DNA from: Paraburkholderia sp. NMBU_R16
GTDB lineage: Bacteria > Pseudomonadota > Gammaproteobacteria > Burkholderiales > Burkholderiaceae
Direction: 5' to 3'
NCBI RefSeq assembly: GCF_013282575.1
Contig: NZ_JAAAYE010000007.1
Location: 1-64,000, forward strand
Length of the DNA: 64,000 nucleotides
Made by a program: the position numbers and the translations under genes
The notes under the pieces: generated by a model
What the model saw: the letters and a program-made list of their open reading frames with translations, nothing else
The model's database searches: none
What the model was told of the DNA's origin: nothing
Part shown: positions 7,423 to 16,192 of the stretch, in pieces
Layout of the letters: each line of letters starts with the position of its first letter
How positions within the stretch are numbered: the stretch's first letter is position 1

Positions 7423-8276
7423 AGGTTGCACGTGCGGCGATCGCACTATTCATCGCATTGTTCGCCTTTGGCGGCACTGGCGTTCGAGCCGACGTACCCG
7501 TGCCGAGCCTGAACGCTCGGGTTACCGATGCAACCGGCACACTCACGGACGAGCAAAAAGTCACGCTGGAGCAAACGCTCGCGGATTTCGAAGCAAAGAA
7601 GGGTGCGCAAATCGCCGTCGTCATCGTGCCGACGACCGCGCCCGAGACCATCGAGCAGTATTCGATACGCGTCGCCGAGCAGTGGAAGCTGGGGCGAAAG
7701 AACGTCGACGATGGCGCATTGCTCGTCGTCGCCAAAAACGACCGCACGTTGCGCATCGAGGTCGGATACGGGCTGGAAGGCGCGCTAACCGATGTCGCAA
7801 GCCATCGCATCATCGACGAGATCATCGTCCCGAGATTCAGGCAAGGCGATTTCTACGGCGGCGTTTCGGCGGGCATCGAAAGCATGATGCGCGTCGTCAA
7901 CGGTGAGCCGTTGCCGCCGCCGAGCGAACGGCATCGCGGCTCCAACGGCATCGGCGCGTTGCTGCCGGTACTGTTCGTCCTCATCGTGGTCGGCGGTGGC
8001 GTACTGCGCGCGGTGTTGGGCAGGCTACCCGGAGCGCTGGTTGCCGGTGGCGCCATCGGTTTCATCGCGTGGTTGCTGTCCGGCGCGGTATTGCTCGCCA
8101 TCGCTGCGGGTGCGGTTGCGCTCGTGCTTACGCTGCTGGGCAGTGCGACGGTCATGCACGCCGGCGGCTGGCCCCTTGGCGGAGGGCGCGGCGGATTCGG
8201 AGACCGTTCGAATCGAGACATCTTCAGGGGCGGCGGTGGCGGCTTCGGTGGCGGCGGCGCATCGGGCAGGTGGTAG
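7419..8276 (+). CDS. TPM-domain (YgcG family) membrane protein
   Basis: Protein of 285 aa with a signal peptide (about 1-25), a periplasmic TPM domain (about 30-150, with DATGTLTDEQ and VGYGLEGALTD), two or three hydrophobic helices (about 185-250) and a Gly-rich tail ending in GGGGFGGGGASGRW. This is the standard YgcG layout. TPM domains are linked to phosphatase activity or photosystem repair in plants, but the bacterial role is unclear. The start is a TTG at 7419 overlapping the lemA stop, so expression depends on translational coupling. Confidence 0.9.
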   Translation: MKVARAAIALFIALFAFGGTGVRADVPVPSLNARVTDATGTLTDEQKVTLEQTLADFEAKKGAQIAVVIVPTTAPETIEQYSIRVAEQWKLGRKNVDDGALLVVAKNDRTLRIEVGYGLEGALTDVASHRIIDEIIVPRFRQGDFYGGVSAGIESMMRVVNGEPLPPPSERHRGSNGIGALLPVLFVLIVVGGGVLRAVLGRLPGALVAGGAIGFIAWLLSGAVLLAIAAGAVALVLTLLGSATVMHAGGWPLGGGRGGFGDRSNRDIFRGGGGGFGGGGASGRW

Positions 8277-8278
8277 CC

Positions 8279-8776
8279 ATGGATCTCGGACGACTCGTTA
8301 GACACCTATCGATGACTCGCTGGCGCGTGCGAAGCGTCTTTCCCAGGCGGACCTTGCTTGCCATCGACAAGGCCGTGCGGGAAAGCCATCGAGCGCACAT
8401 CGGCCAAGTCAGGTTCGCCGTCGAAGGTGCATTGCACGGTGCCGCGCTTGTCAAAGGGTTGACGGCCCGCGAGCGTGCAATCGATGTCTTTTCCGAATTG
8501 AGAGTCTGGGACACGGAGCACAACAACGGCGTCCTGATCTATCTGCTGCTTGCCGATCGCGATGTGGAGATCATCGCCGACCGCGGTATTCATGCGAAGG
8601 TGGGCGACGATGAATGGGAAGCCATCTGCCGAGTCATGGAAACGGATTTTCGCCATGGAAGGTATCAGAGCGGCGTGATCCGCGGCGTGGAGCAGGTAAC
8701 GGAACTGCTCAACAAGCACTTTCCCGCTCGCGGAGCGTCGCGCGAAGAACTGCCGAGCGGCCCTGTCGTGCTGTGA
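8279..8776 (+). CDS. Second TPM-domain protein
   Basis: Protein of 165 aa with one TPM domain over most of its length (FAVEGALHG, RERAIDVFSELRVWDTEHNNGVLIYLLLADRDVEIIAD split across about 45-110). It has no signal peptide and no clear membrane helix. In other genomes this gene commonly follows lemA and ygcG, and the three are assumed to act together. Its ATG lies 2 bp after the ygcG-like stop. A terminator-like hairpin follows at 8851. Confidence 0.88.
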   Translation: MDLGRLVRHLSMTRWRVRSVFPRRTLLAIDKAVRESHRAHIGQVRFAVEGALHGAALVKGLTARERAIDVFSELRVWDTEHNNGVLIYLLLADRDVEIIADRGIHAKVGDDEWEAICRVMETDFRHGRYQSGVIRGVEQVTELLNKHFPARGASREELPSGPVVL

Positions 8777-8850
8777 ACTCGCGCGCGTCCCCTCGCTTGC
8801 GCGCCGATACCCACCCGATCCCTGCCCACACGTGGCCGTTCACGAACGGA

Positions 8851-8873
8851 CGGCCGCGGGCGGCCGGATTTTG
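8851..8873 (+). terminator. Intrinsic terminator-like hairpin after the LemA/TPM operon
   Basis: CGGCCGC, 2-nt loop, GCGGCCG (8851-8866) followed by GATTTTG. It lies 75 nt past the last TPM stop. The stem is strong but the T-tract has only four T. Confidence 0.55.
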
Positions 8874-9033
8874 CATCGCAGACCTAAAGTCGACGCCCGC
8901 GCGACCGTTATAAGTGACGTAAGCATGCCGCGCAACGACCCGCTGCCGAGAGGACACGCCAGCCGGCAAGCATGGGCAGCGCGAGTCGCGCGGCTTACCC
9001 CCATCGGACGAAACCGTAGTACTAGGAGGCGAG

Positions 9034-10254
9034 TTGCATCGACGCATGCTCCGGTCCGCTGAAGCGGACCGCGACCGGTTTCTCGGACTCTATGTTTTTC
9101 TCGTGGCGGGCCTGGTCGCGGCAGCGGCGCTGTTCATCTACGAGGCGCGCCTCATCGTCGAAGACAACGCGAACGATGAAGAAGCGTTCGCCGTGCTGCT
9201 GGCCGGCAACCAGGTATTGCACGACATCGAAAACGCGGAGACGGGCCAGCGTGGCTATCTGCTCACAGGCGGCAGCGCTTATCTGGAACCGTACCGTCAG
9301 GGCGTGGACGATCTCGACGACACGATGCCCAAACTGCGCCAAGCCGTAGCCGCGGACCCGGATTCGGTCGACCTCGTCCGCAAGATCGAGCGTGCCAAGT
9401 CGGAAAAAGTCATGGAGCTCGCACGTACGATCGGCCTGGCTCAATCCGGCAATCGCGAAGCCGCACTCGCCTTCGTCCGGACCAATGAAGGCAAAGGCAT
9501 CATGGATGCACTGCGCCGCGATCTGGAGCTCTTGCTGGATCGGTGGAGATACCGCCGCAGCTTGGCGACACGGGATGCGCATACTCGCGTGATCTTCGAA
9601 AGCGCGGCGCTCGCAGCGATTGCCGCGCTGGTCTGCGGCCTCATCGGCTATGCGGCTTTCGTTCAGCGTCGGGCGTTCGCGAGTGCGCGCGAGGCTTCGA
9701 TCTTGCTGACCGAACAGGCCACGCACGATGCGCTGACCGACTTGCCGAACCGCCGGCACTTGCTGAACGCGCTCGACGCGTTGACGATCGAGTGCACCCA
9801 GGAAGGCGTGAGGGCTACCCTGCTCTATCTCGACATCGACGGTTTCAAATCGGTGAACGATACGCTCGGTCACGCCGCGGGCGATGCATTGCTCTGCGAA
9901 CTCGCACGCGCGTTGCGCGCGACGATCGACGAGGGTGACCTGCTGGCGCGCGTGGGCGGCGACGAATTCGTCGTGCTCACGCGGCGCAATGCGGATGACG
10001 CGCAGCTAAGGGCGCTCGCGCAACGGTTGATTGCATGCGTGAGCGCGACCGGAGAACGCGAGTACGCAGGCCGGTTCGCAATCGGTGTGAGCATCGGGAT
10101 CACGACCATCCCAGATCGCGCGAGCACGGGCCTCGAGTTGCTCGATGTCGCGGACAGCGCGATGTATCGCGCGAAGCGGGCCGGTCGATCGCAGTATGCA
10201 TTCGGCGCCGCCTCGGACAAGCCGTTCTCGAACGTCGTGTCGCTGGTGCGTTAG
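9034..10254 (+). CDS. CHASE3-GGDEF diguanylate cyclase
   Basis: Membrane-bound diguanylate cyclase of 406 aa. The first helix is about 18-36. The periplasmic CHASE3 domain (about 45-180) has the hallmark ETGQRGYLLTG. A second helix is at about 188-210. The GGDEF domain (about 225-390) has DALTDLPNR and an intact GGDEF at 308-312. The position of the product-inhibition site (RxxD) reads DEGD (299-302), so feedback inhibition by c-di-GMP is probably absent. The TTG start at 9034 is chosen because AGGAGG (9024-9029) sits 4 nt upstream; the ATG at 9046 is too far from it. No neighbour shares its strand closely. Confidence 0.93.
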   Translation: MHRRMLRSAEADRDRFLGLYVFLVAGLVAAAALFIYEARLIVEDNANDEEAFAVLLAGNQVLHDIENAETGQRGYLLTGGSAYLEPYRQGVDDLDDTMPKLRQAVAADPDSVDLVRKIERAKSEKVMELARTIGLAQSGNREAALAFVRTNEGKGIMDALRRDLELLLDRWRYRRSLATRDAHTRVIFESAALAAIAALVCGLIGYAAFVQRRAFASAREASILLTEQATHDALTDLPNRRHLLNALDALTIECTQEGVRATLLYLDIDGFKSVNDTLGHAAGDALLCELARALRATIDEGDLLARVGGDEFVVLTRRNADDAQLRALAQRLIACVSATGEREYAGRFAIGVSIGITTIPDRASTGLELLDVADSAMYRAKRAGRSQYAFGAASDKPFSNVVSLVR

Positions 10255-10307
10255 CCGCGCCGCCAGGCGGACGGTGAGCTCGCGCTCGACAGAACGAACG
10301 ACACCCG

Positions 10308-11939
10308 CTATGCCGTAGTCGTCGACTGCCCCCGATGGATGTCTTCCAGCCGCAGCTTTCGAGTCTCGATGCCGCACGCGAACGTCAACGCGGCGCTCAA
10401 CGTCATCGAAACGGCCCCCACCAGCGCGATGTTCGCGATCGAGGGTGCCGCAAATCCCACCGCGGTCGACGCAATGATCGCCACGCCACCCGCCTTGCTC
10501 GCACCGGCCGCATAGCCGGTTCCGCGCGATCGCACGCCGGTCGGATAAATCTCGGCGCTATAGACCGAGAGCACCGCCACGACGGAGCTGATTCCCCAGA
10601 TAGGCACGGTCAGCAGCAAATAAAGCAGGCTGCGATGCCGGACCACGAAGTCCGGGGCCAACGCGAATCCGAACAAGGCAGCGGCCGTCAACGACGTCAA
10701 CACGATGATGGTCTTCTTGCTGCTCCAAAATCCATACATCCAGGCCACGACGAAAGTCAGCGGAAAGCCCATCAAAGCAGCATTGCGCAGAAGGGCATCG
10801 GGCTGCGTGAAACCCAGCATGCGCAAATTAGTGGGAATCCAGAGGTTGAAACCGAATAGAACCAGCCCCGAGCTGATTGCCAGACAACCGATGACGCCAG
10901 TGCTCGAGCGAAGCCGGGGACTCACGAGCTCGCTCCACGCATCGGTCGGTCGCGCCGCGGACGGCGGCACCGTTTCGCTTTCAACGATCGCCGCACCATA
11001 GCGGGCCATGACGATGCGCGCTTCGCGCTCGCGCCCATGACGGAGCAAGAACCGCGGAGACTCCGGCATCCACCGATTGAGCACGATGAAGAGCGCACCC
11101 GTGGGCAGTCCGATCAGCCACAGGATGCGCCAGCTGAACAGCGGCACCAATTCGGCGGACAGCCAACTCGTCAATACATAAGCGCCCGCGATGTCCCCGC
11201 CGATCAGGATCATGACCCAGCCGCGATGGCGAGCGGGGATCGTTTCAGCCAGAAGCGCATAGCAAATAGGCAGCATCCCGCCCACCGCGAGGCCCATGAC
11301 GAAACACATGACGAGATTCCACCCGAAGCTCGGCATCGCACCGCAGATCGACGTCCCCATGAATGCTATGCCCGCATAGAGAATCGATGCGCGCCTTCCG
11401 ATCTTGTCGCCCAGCCATCCCCATAGGAACGAGCCGAACACGGTGCCCGTCGCCGAAGCGAGCGCGATCCAGACGACCGGAGTCGTGCCGGTCGGTACGA
11501 GCGGCGACTTGAGCCCGTATTCCAGCGCCATGCCGGGCATGACGAATGCCAGGGCCGTCGGTTTCATGACGTCGATGGTCACCGCCAATGCCATTGCGAG
11601 CAGCAAGCGGTAATGCGCCGGGCCGAGCGGGACGTCGTCGAGCGCGGCCACTCGAATCCTGGAGCCTGCGCGCGCTTCGCCGGGCGCCGCCGGAGGAACC
11701 AACCCATACAGGCTGACGGCGAGGCCTACGATGATCGCGGCCATGCCAGCCTCCATCGTCGCATCCATCGGCATACCGACGAGCCGATAGCCGATATGCC
11801 GGCCCATCAGATACATCGGCAAATGCGCGAGCACACCGGCGATGACGGCGATGACGCCGAGCCAGAACGCCGCCGGGCGATAAAAGGTCAGCCCGCGCGA
11901 TGCGGCATCCTGCTCTGCTCGATTTCGGTCCATCGGCAT
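10308..11939 (-). CDS. MFS transporter (metabolite:H+ symporter type)
   Basis: Major facilitator protein of 543 aa. The N-terminal 100 residues are an extra hydrophobic module with two helices before the 12-helix core, which starts near VPLGPAHYRLLLAMALAVTIDVM. The core has motif A (GWLGDKIGRR) and the mid-loop PESPRFLLRHGRE typical of the sugar/aromatic-acid porter branch. The substrate is unknown. It is a monocistronic gene facing left, convergent with the diguanylate cyclase. A hairpin at 11964-11985 lies just upstream. Confidence 0.87.
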   Translation of the reverse strand: MPMDRNRAEQDAASRGLTFYRPAAFWLGVIAVIAGVLAHLPMYLMGRHIGYRLVGMPMDATMEAGMAAIIVGLAVSLYGLVPPAAPGEARAGSRIRVAALDDVPLGPAHYRLLLAMALAVTIDVMKPTALAFVMPGMALEYGLKSPLVPTGTTPVVWIALASATGTVFGSFLWGWLGDKIGRRASILYAGIAFMGTSICGAMPSFGWNLVMCFVMGLAVGGMLPICYALLAETIPARHRGWVMILIGGDIAGAYVLTSWLSAELVPLFSWRILWLIGLPTGALFIVLNRWMPESPRFLLRHGREREARIVMARYGAAIVESETVPPSAARPTDAWSELVSPRLRSSTGVIGCLAISSGLVLFGFNLWIPTNLRMLGFTQPDALLRNAALMGFPLTFVVAWMYGFWSSKKTIIVLTSLTAAALFGFALAPDFVVRHRSLLYLLLTVPIWGISSVVAVLSVYSAEIYPTGVRSRGTGYAAGASKAGGVAIIASTAVGFAAPSIANIALVGAVSMTLSAALTFACGIETRKLRLEDIHRGQSTTTA

Positions 11940-11963
11940 CCTATGGCATAAAGCTGAAAGTCG

Positions 11964-11985
11964 ACGCTGTCCGGATTGACAGCGT
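11964..11985 (-). promoter_or_regulatory. Hairpin between glycosyltransferase and MFS genes
   Basis: Perfect 8-bp inverted repeat ACGCTGTC / GACAGCGT with a 6-nt loop. It lies 26 bp past the glycosyltransferase stop and 25 bp before the MFS start. It could end transcription of the left pigment arm (weak T-tract) or be an MFS operator. Confidence 0.45.
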
Positions 11986-12010
11986 GTCGAAAAAAGGCCT
12001 CGCGCGCAGT

Positions 12011-12784
12011 CTACCGGCCGAGCCGGAAGACACGACGCGCGACGAGCAGCGGCAAGCGCAGCACGAAACCCACGAGCAACCGCGCGTGCATCCAGCTCAG
12101 CAGCGCGTTATCGCGGCAATAATGAAAGTGCGAGACGCCACCTTCCTCACGCTTGAAATAGCGCACGGGCGCGTCGATGTTGATCGGTGCAACGCCGCGC
12201 CAGCAAAGCCGCACCGCCGCCTCGGGATCGAAATCGAAGCGCCGCATCCAGCGCTGAGCGTGCATCAGCGCGCGCAGCGGTGCGACAGGATAGACGCGAA
12301 ACCCATAAAGCGAATCGCCGACGCCGGCCCACAGCGTTTCGACGTTCGCCCAGAAATTCGAGAGTTGCCGACCGAGCACGCGGATACGCGGCGCGGTTTC
12401 GTCGAACAACGGCCGCCCGAGCACCATACATTCGGGGCGCGCCGTCGAGGCAGCCATGAAGCGGCCGATCAGCTCGGCCGGATGCTGCCCGTCCGAATCC
12501 ATCGTGAGCACGTGCGTAAAGCCTTGTGCGGCGGCTGCGTCGAGCCCGGCGAGCACAGCGGCGCCCTTGCCCCCGTTGCGCGACAAGGCGATGACCCGCA
12601 AGCCCGGGTCCTGCTCGGCCATGGCCTGAAGGCGCGCGGCACTTCCGTCGGTGCTCCCGTCCACGACGATCCAGACCGGATTCCACTGCTCGCGCGCGCG
12701 CCGCACCGTGTCGTAGACCTTCTCTCCCGGGTTGTAGCTCGGGATCAGGACGAGATGCGTGGTCGAAGCAATGGTCATCGGCAT
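12011..12784 (-). CDS. GT2 family glycosyltransferase of the aryl polyene cluster
   Basis: Family-2 glycosyltransferase of 257 aa with a GT-A fold. LVLIPSYNPG begins the domain, IVVDGSTDGS is the nucleotide-sugar loop and TMDSDGQHP carries the metal-binding DxD. It resembles dolichyl-phosphate-mannose-synthase-like enzymes found in aryl polyene clusters, where it is thought to add a sugar to the polyene lipid. It is the last gene of the left arm, 26 bp after the acyltransferase. ATGs at 12784 and 12778 are both possible and neither has a clear ribosome site. Confidence 0.88.
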   Translation of the reverse strand: MPMTIASTTHLVLIPSYNPGEKVYDTVRRAREQWNPVWIVVDGSTDGSAARLQAMAEQDPGLRVIALSRNGGKGAAVLAGLDAAAAQGFTHVLTMDSDGQHPAELIGRFMAASTARPECMVLGRPLFDETAPRIRVLGRQLSNFWANVETLWAGVGDSLYGFRVYPVAPLRALMHAQRWMRRFDFDPEAAVRLCWRGVAPINIDAPVRYFKREEGGVSHFHYCRDNALLSWMHARLLVGFVLRLPLLVARRVFRLGR

Positions 12785-12810
12785 GAGAGTGCGGGGGTGC
12801 GCAGCATCGA

Positions 12811-13620
12811 TCAGCCCGCGGGCGAATCGTTCGAGAGTTCGGCTTCGTAATACGCGTGCAACTGCGCGACGAAGCTGCGCACCGCGTCCGGATTCGCTTG
12901 CGGTGGCGCAAAGCGGCGGCCGAGTCGCACCCGGTAGTTCAGCGGCAGCACCGGCTTGCGCAGGATATGCCATCCCTTCGCGAGAAACGGCGAGCCGGCC
13001 TCCACGATGAGCGTCTGCACCGGGACGCTCGCGCGCGCCGCAACGAGCCCGATGCCGGCCTTCAGCGGATTGACGGGCGGCGATTCGGTGCGCGTGCCTT
13101 CGGGGAACAACAGCAGCGGATGGCCGCGCCGCAAATCGTCGACGGCGGCCTTGATCATTCCCTTCGGCGCATCGTTCACGATGTAGTCGGCAAGACGCGC
13201 GCCGGCACCCAGGAACACGTTGTCGGCGATGTCGCCCTTCATCACACAGCACACGCGCGGCACGCAGGCCGCGATCAGCATCGCGTCGATCAGCGTCGGA
13301 TGGTTGGGCGCAAGGATCATCGCCGGCTTGCCGCGCAGCGTCGCGAGTTCGGACAGATCGAAACGCGCCGCGCCGAGCGCCGAAAGCGCATGAAAGTAGA
13401 GCCGCCAGACGTGTTGAATGACCGCGCGCCCCAGTGTGCGCGCGACATGTCGCGGCAGCAGTACCCGCAACAGAGCGGCAAACGGCAGCCACCCCAGGCA
13501 GGCGATCGCGAGCAGCAGCAGGCCCAAGTAGAAAACCACGTACTGACGCAGCGCCTCGAGTCCGCGCGATACCGGGTCGATGCTGACGCGTTCGGTCGAC
13601 GGAGGTCCGGCGTAGCTCAC
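12811..13620 (-). CDS. Lysophospholipid-type acyltransferase (PlsC fold) of the aryl polyene cluster
   Basis: Membrane-associated glycerolipid-type acyltransferase of 269 aa. A hydrophobic helix (about 27-55) precedes the catalytic HX4D motif H107-PTLI-D112 and the substrate motif FPEGTR. The start is a GTG at 13620 whose GTGA overlaps the stop of the chorismatase gene, so they are co-translated. In pigment clusters this enzyme family is believed to attach the polyene or a fatty acyl chain to a glycerol-type lipid anchor; the acceptor is not known here. Confidence 0.9.
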   Translation of the reverse strand: MSYAGPPSTERVSIDPVSRGLEALRQYVVFYLGLLLLAIACLGWLPFAALLRVLLPRHVARTLGRAVIQHVWRLYFHALSALGAARFDLSELATLRGKPAMILAPNHPTLIDAMLIAACVPRVCCVMKGDIADNVFLGAGARLADYIVNDAPKGMIKAAVDDLRRGHPLLLFPEGTRTESPPVNPLKAGIGLVAARASVPVQTLIVEAGSPFLAKGWHILRKPVLPLNYRVRLGRRFAPPQANPDAVRSFVAQLHAYYEAELSNDSPAG

Positions 13621-14786
13621 GCGAATACCTCGACAGGATGGCCGCCGCTCGCCTCGATCTCGAGCAGCAAGTCTGCACGGCAAACGTCGGCATGCAGATA
13701 AAGCACGCGCAACGAAGACCCGCACCGCGCGCGCAACACCTCGTCGATCGCGGCAAGCGCCTGCGCATCGTTCGCGTCGCGCACATAGACCTTGTAGGTC
13801 AGCTCAGCGAGTGCCGTTTTGCCCTGGGTTTGGCGCGCGGCTTCGTCGAGCACGGTTTCGATGTTGACCAGCGTCTCGCGCAACTGCGCGATCACATCTC
13901 CGCAATGTGCCGTTTCGTGCCCCACGATGCTTGCGGTGCCCGAGACGAACAAGGCCGATTCCCCATCGGAGTCGGCAGCGCCGCACCATGCCGCCGCGCG
14001 CGCGAACGTCGGCGCGCTCGGGCCGTATCGAGCCGGATAACGGTAGGCGCTAACCTGCCTGGGATTTTCGATCGCACGGCTGGGCGAGCGGGACGCCAGG
14101 AACGACACCGACAACGGCGTCGCGGGCGCCGTATCGCCGACGAGGCTGGCCACGCTGCCGAGCGCGCTTGCGGCCGGCACACTATCGATGACGGGACGCC
14201 CGCAGGCCTTGAATGCCCGCTGCCGCCCGGTATTGAACTGGCGATAGCGCTCGCTGCCGAACTGATGTGCGTTGATTGCGGGCACGACATTCCAGATTCT
14301 CAGCGGATGCCGCATGTCGAGTGCATCGAGCACGCTGAAGATCGCCTCGTAAGCCGCATACGTAGCGCGTTCGAGCGGCGTCTCGACGCTCGCCTGCGGC
14401 ACACGTGCGTGCACTTCCTCGTACACTTCGACGCTGCCGAACACGATGCCGGCCGATTCGCTGAACCGGTAGCGCAGCGGACCGTGCCGGCCGTTCGCGA
14501 GATCGACGGCATCGCACTGCCAGATTTCGAAACAGGTGTCGCTGCTGTCGTGCACGCGCTCCGAAGCGGGAACGAGCCTCGCCATATGCGCCGGCGCGAG
14601 CGGAAGATGAGGCGCCGTCTGAGCGAAGTGCGCCCATTGCGCCGGATCGCCGAAGCATGCAGCACCCAGCGCGCCCGGAAATGCGCGCTCGAACGCCTCG
14701 TTTCGCGCATGGGCGGGCTCGGCTTTCAGCATCGCCGCAAGTCGTGCGCCCTCGAGTCGGACGAGCTTCAAAAACGGAAGCGGCAT
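13617..14786 (-). CDS. xanB2: XanB2-like chorismatase (hydroxybenzoate synthase)
   Basis: Protein of 389 aa in the FkbO/Hyg5/XanB2 chorismatase family, with a C-terminal RidA-like half (ETLVNIETVLDEA, LTYKVYVRDANDA). Characterised XanB2 cleaves chorismate to 3- and 4-hydroxybenzoate; the former primes xanthomonadin and the latter feeds ubiquinone. Recognition rests on overall sequence character (RIWNVVPAIN, RYRQFNTGRQRAF) and on the pigment-cluster context. The ATG at 14786 is chosen because GTAGGTGG lies upstream; a GTG at 14795 abuts the stop of the previous gene. Which hydroxybenzoate isomer is made cannot be read from sequence. Confidence 0.85.
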   Translation of the reverse strand: MPLPFLKLVRLEGARLAAMLKAEPAHARNEAFERAFPGALGAACFGDPAQWAHFAQTAPHLPLAPAHMARLVPASERVHDSSDTCFEIWQCDAVDLANGRHGPLRYRFSESAGIVFGSVEVYEEVHARVPQASVETPLERATYAAYEAIFSVLDALDMRHPLRIWNVVPAINAHQFGSERYRQFNTGRQRAFKACGRPVIDSVPAASALGSVASLVGDTAPATPLSVSFLASRSPSRAIENPRQVSAYRYPARYGPSAPTFARAAAWCGAADSDGESALFVSGTASIVGHETAHCGDVIAQLRETLVNIETVLDEAARQTQGKTALAELTYKVYVRDANDAQALAAIDEVLRARCGSSLRVLYLHADVCRADLLLEIEASGGHPVEVFA

Positions 14787-14795
14787 CGAAACCAC

Positions 14796-16139
14796 CTACC
14801 CCGCTGCCGTGCGTGCGTCGTCGGCTTGCCGCAACATGCGGCGGCGCGCACGCCACGCACGCAGCGAATTGCGCGCATCGGCCAGCGCCGACAGGTAATA
14901 GATGATCTTGAACAAACGCAGCGACGGCCAGATAGGCGTGTTTCCGAAGATATCGCCGGCGAGCAGCGACAGCAGCGCCTCTTTCACGCGGAACATGTTG
15001 CGCGGATTCATGAACAGGTTGCGCATCGTCGGCGATGTCATCCGGTAGATGAACCAGGCGAATTGCTTCGGCCCGTGACGTACGCGCCGATCGAATTCGG
15101 CGAGCGCCGCGCTCGCTCGTGCCGGATCGCGCAAGCATGTATCGATCGCTTCGGCGCCCATGAACGCGCTTTGCATCGCAAGCATGACGCCGGACGAAAA
15201 CACCGGGTCGATGAACGCGAACGCATCGCCGAGCAGCAGGAAATTGCGCCCGTGCGTCACGTCGCCCGAATACGAAAAATTGCCGGTCGCTTCCACGCCG
15301 GTCACGAGCTCTGCGTGTTCGAGCCGCTTGGCGAGCGGCGCGCACATCGCAATCGTTTCGCGGAAAAACGTCTCGAGCGAGGTGCCTTGCGCTCGCCGCT
15401 TCAGATAGTACGGCCATACGACGGCACCGATACTCGTCGCGCCGTCGGCGAGCGGAATGAACCAGAACCAGCCGTGCTCGAACCAATACACGGTGATGTT
15501 GCCTTCGTCCGCCCCGGCATGGCGTTGCGCGCCGCGGAAGTGTGCGTACAACGCGCTGCTGTTGTGCTTCTTGTTGCGCTGCTTCGTGCGCATGCGATTG
15601 GCCAGCAGCGTATCGCGACCCGACGCGTCGACGACGAAACGCGCACGGCACCGATACGGGCGCCCATCGTCGTGCTTCGCGCTCACGATCGCGCCGCTGC
15701 CGTCGCCGAGAAACTCGACGTCGCGGACCTGACAACCTTCGACGACATCGGCGCCATGCGTCGCCGCGTTGCGCAACAGGATTTCATCGAGTTCGGAACG
15801 GCGCACCTGATAGGCGTAAGGCATGGATTTGTCCCACGCCTCGGCGAACGGGAAGCGCTGCAGCCGCTGGTCGTGGAACGGAGAAACGAATTCGGCGGCC
15901 GGCTTCATCATGCCGATTGCGCGCACGGCTTCGCCGACCCCGAGCCGCTCGAATAGACGCAGGTTCGCGGGCAGCAACGATTCCCCGATGTGAAAACGCG
16001 GATGGCGCGCCTTTTCGAGGAGCTGCACGCGATAGCCGGCATCGGCCAGCAACGTTGCAGCGGTCGATCCCGCGGGGCCGCCGCCGATCACGGCAACGTC
16101 CCACTCGGTCATCTCGTCAGGGTGCGGCGGATTATTCAT
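14796..16139 (-). CDS. Flavin-dependent halogenase-like oxidoreductase
   Basis: FAD-binding enzyme of 447 aa. The N-terminal Rossmann motif is G19-x-G21-x-x-G24. HIGESLLPANLRLFERLG is followed by K79, which aligns with the catalytic Lys of flavin-dependent halogenases. The halogenase motif WxWxIP is present as W224-F-W-F-I-P229. The later LLLGDAFAFIDPVFSSG is the FAD site typical of the tryptophan-halogenase/geranylgeranyl-reductase superfamily. Genes like this occur in aryl polyene and xanthomonadin clusters, and xanthomonadins are brominated. Hydroxylation rather than halogenation remains possible. The start at MNNPP is favoured; MTEWD (residue 10) is an alternative. Confidence 0.85.
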   Translation of the reverse strand: MNNPPHPDEMTEWDVAVIGGGPAGSTAATLLADAGYRVQLLEKARHPRFHIGESLLPANLRLFERLGVGEAVRAIGMMKPAAEFVSPFHDQRLQRFPFAEAWDKSMPYAYQVRRSELDEILLRNAATHGADVVEGCQVRDVEFLGDGSGAIVSAKHDDGRPYRCRARFVVDASGRDTLLANRMRTKQRNKKHNSSALYAHFRGAQRHAGADEGNITVYWFEHGWFWFIPLADGATSIGAVVWPYYLKRRAQGTSLETFFRETIAMCAPLAKRLEHAELVTGVEATGNFSYSGDVTHGRNFLLLGDAFAFIDPVFSSGVMLAMQSAFMGAEAIDTCLRDPARASAALAEFDRRVRHGPKQFAWFIYRMTSPTMRNLFMNPRNMFRVKEALLSLLAGDIFGNTPIWPSLRLFKIIYYLSALADARNSLRAWRARRRMLRQADDARTAAG

Positions 16140-16192
16140 GGGCTTGGCCTTTGCTTCATTCGTGCGATATCCGGAGTCTCGAGCCGACCTGC

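Noticed and set aside
8822-8850. A 29-base stretch nearly identical (four differences) to part of the AI-2E gene at about 2905-2933, both reading NGHxWAGIG on the minus strand
   Set aside because: The similarity covers about ten codons, the flanks do not match, and at this GC content such a match across 64 kb can arise by chance.
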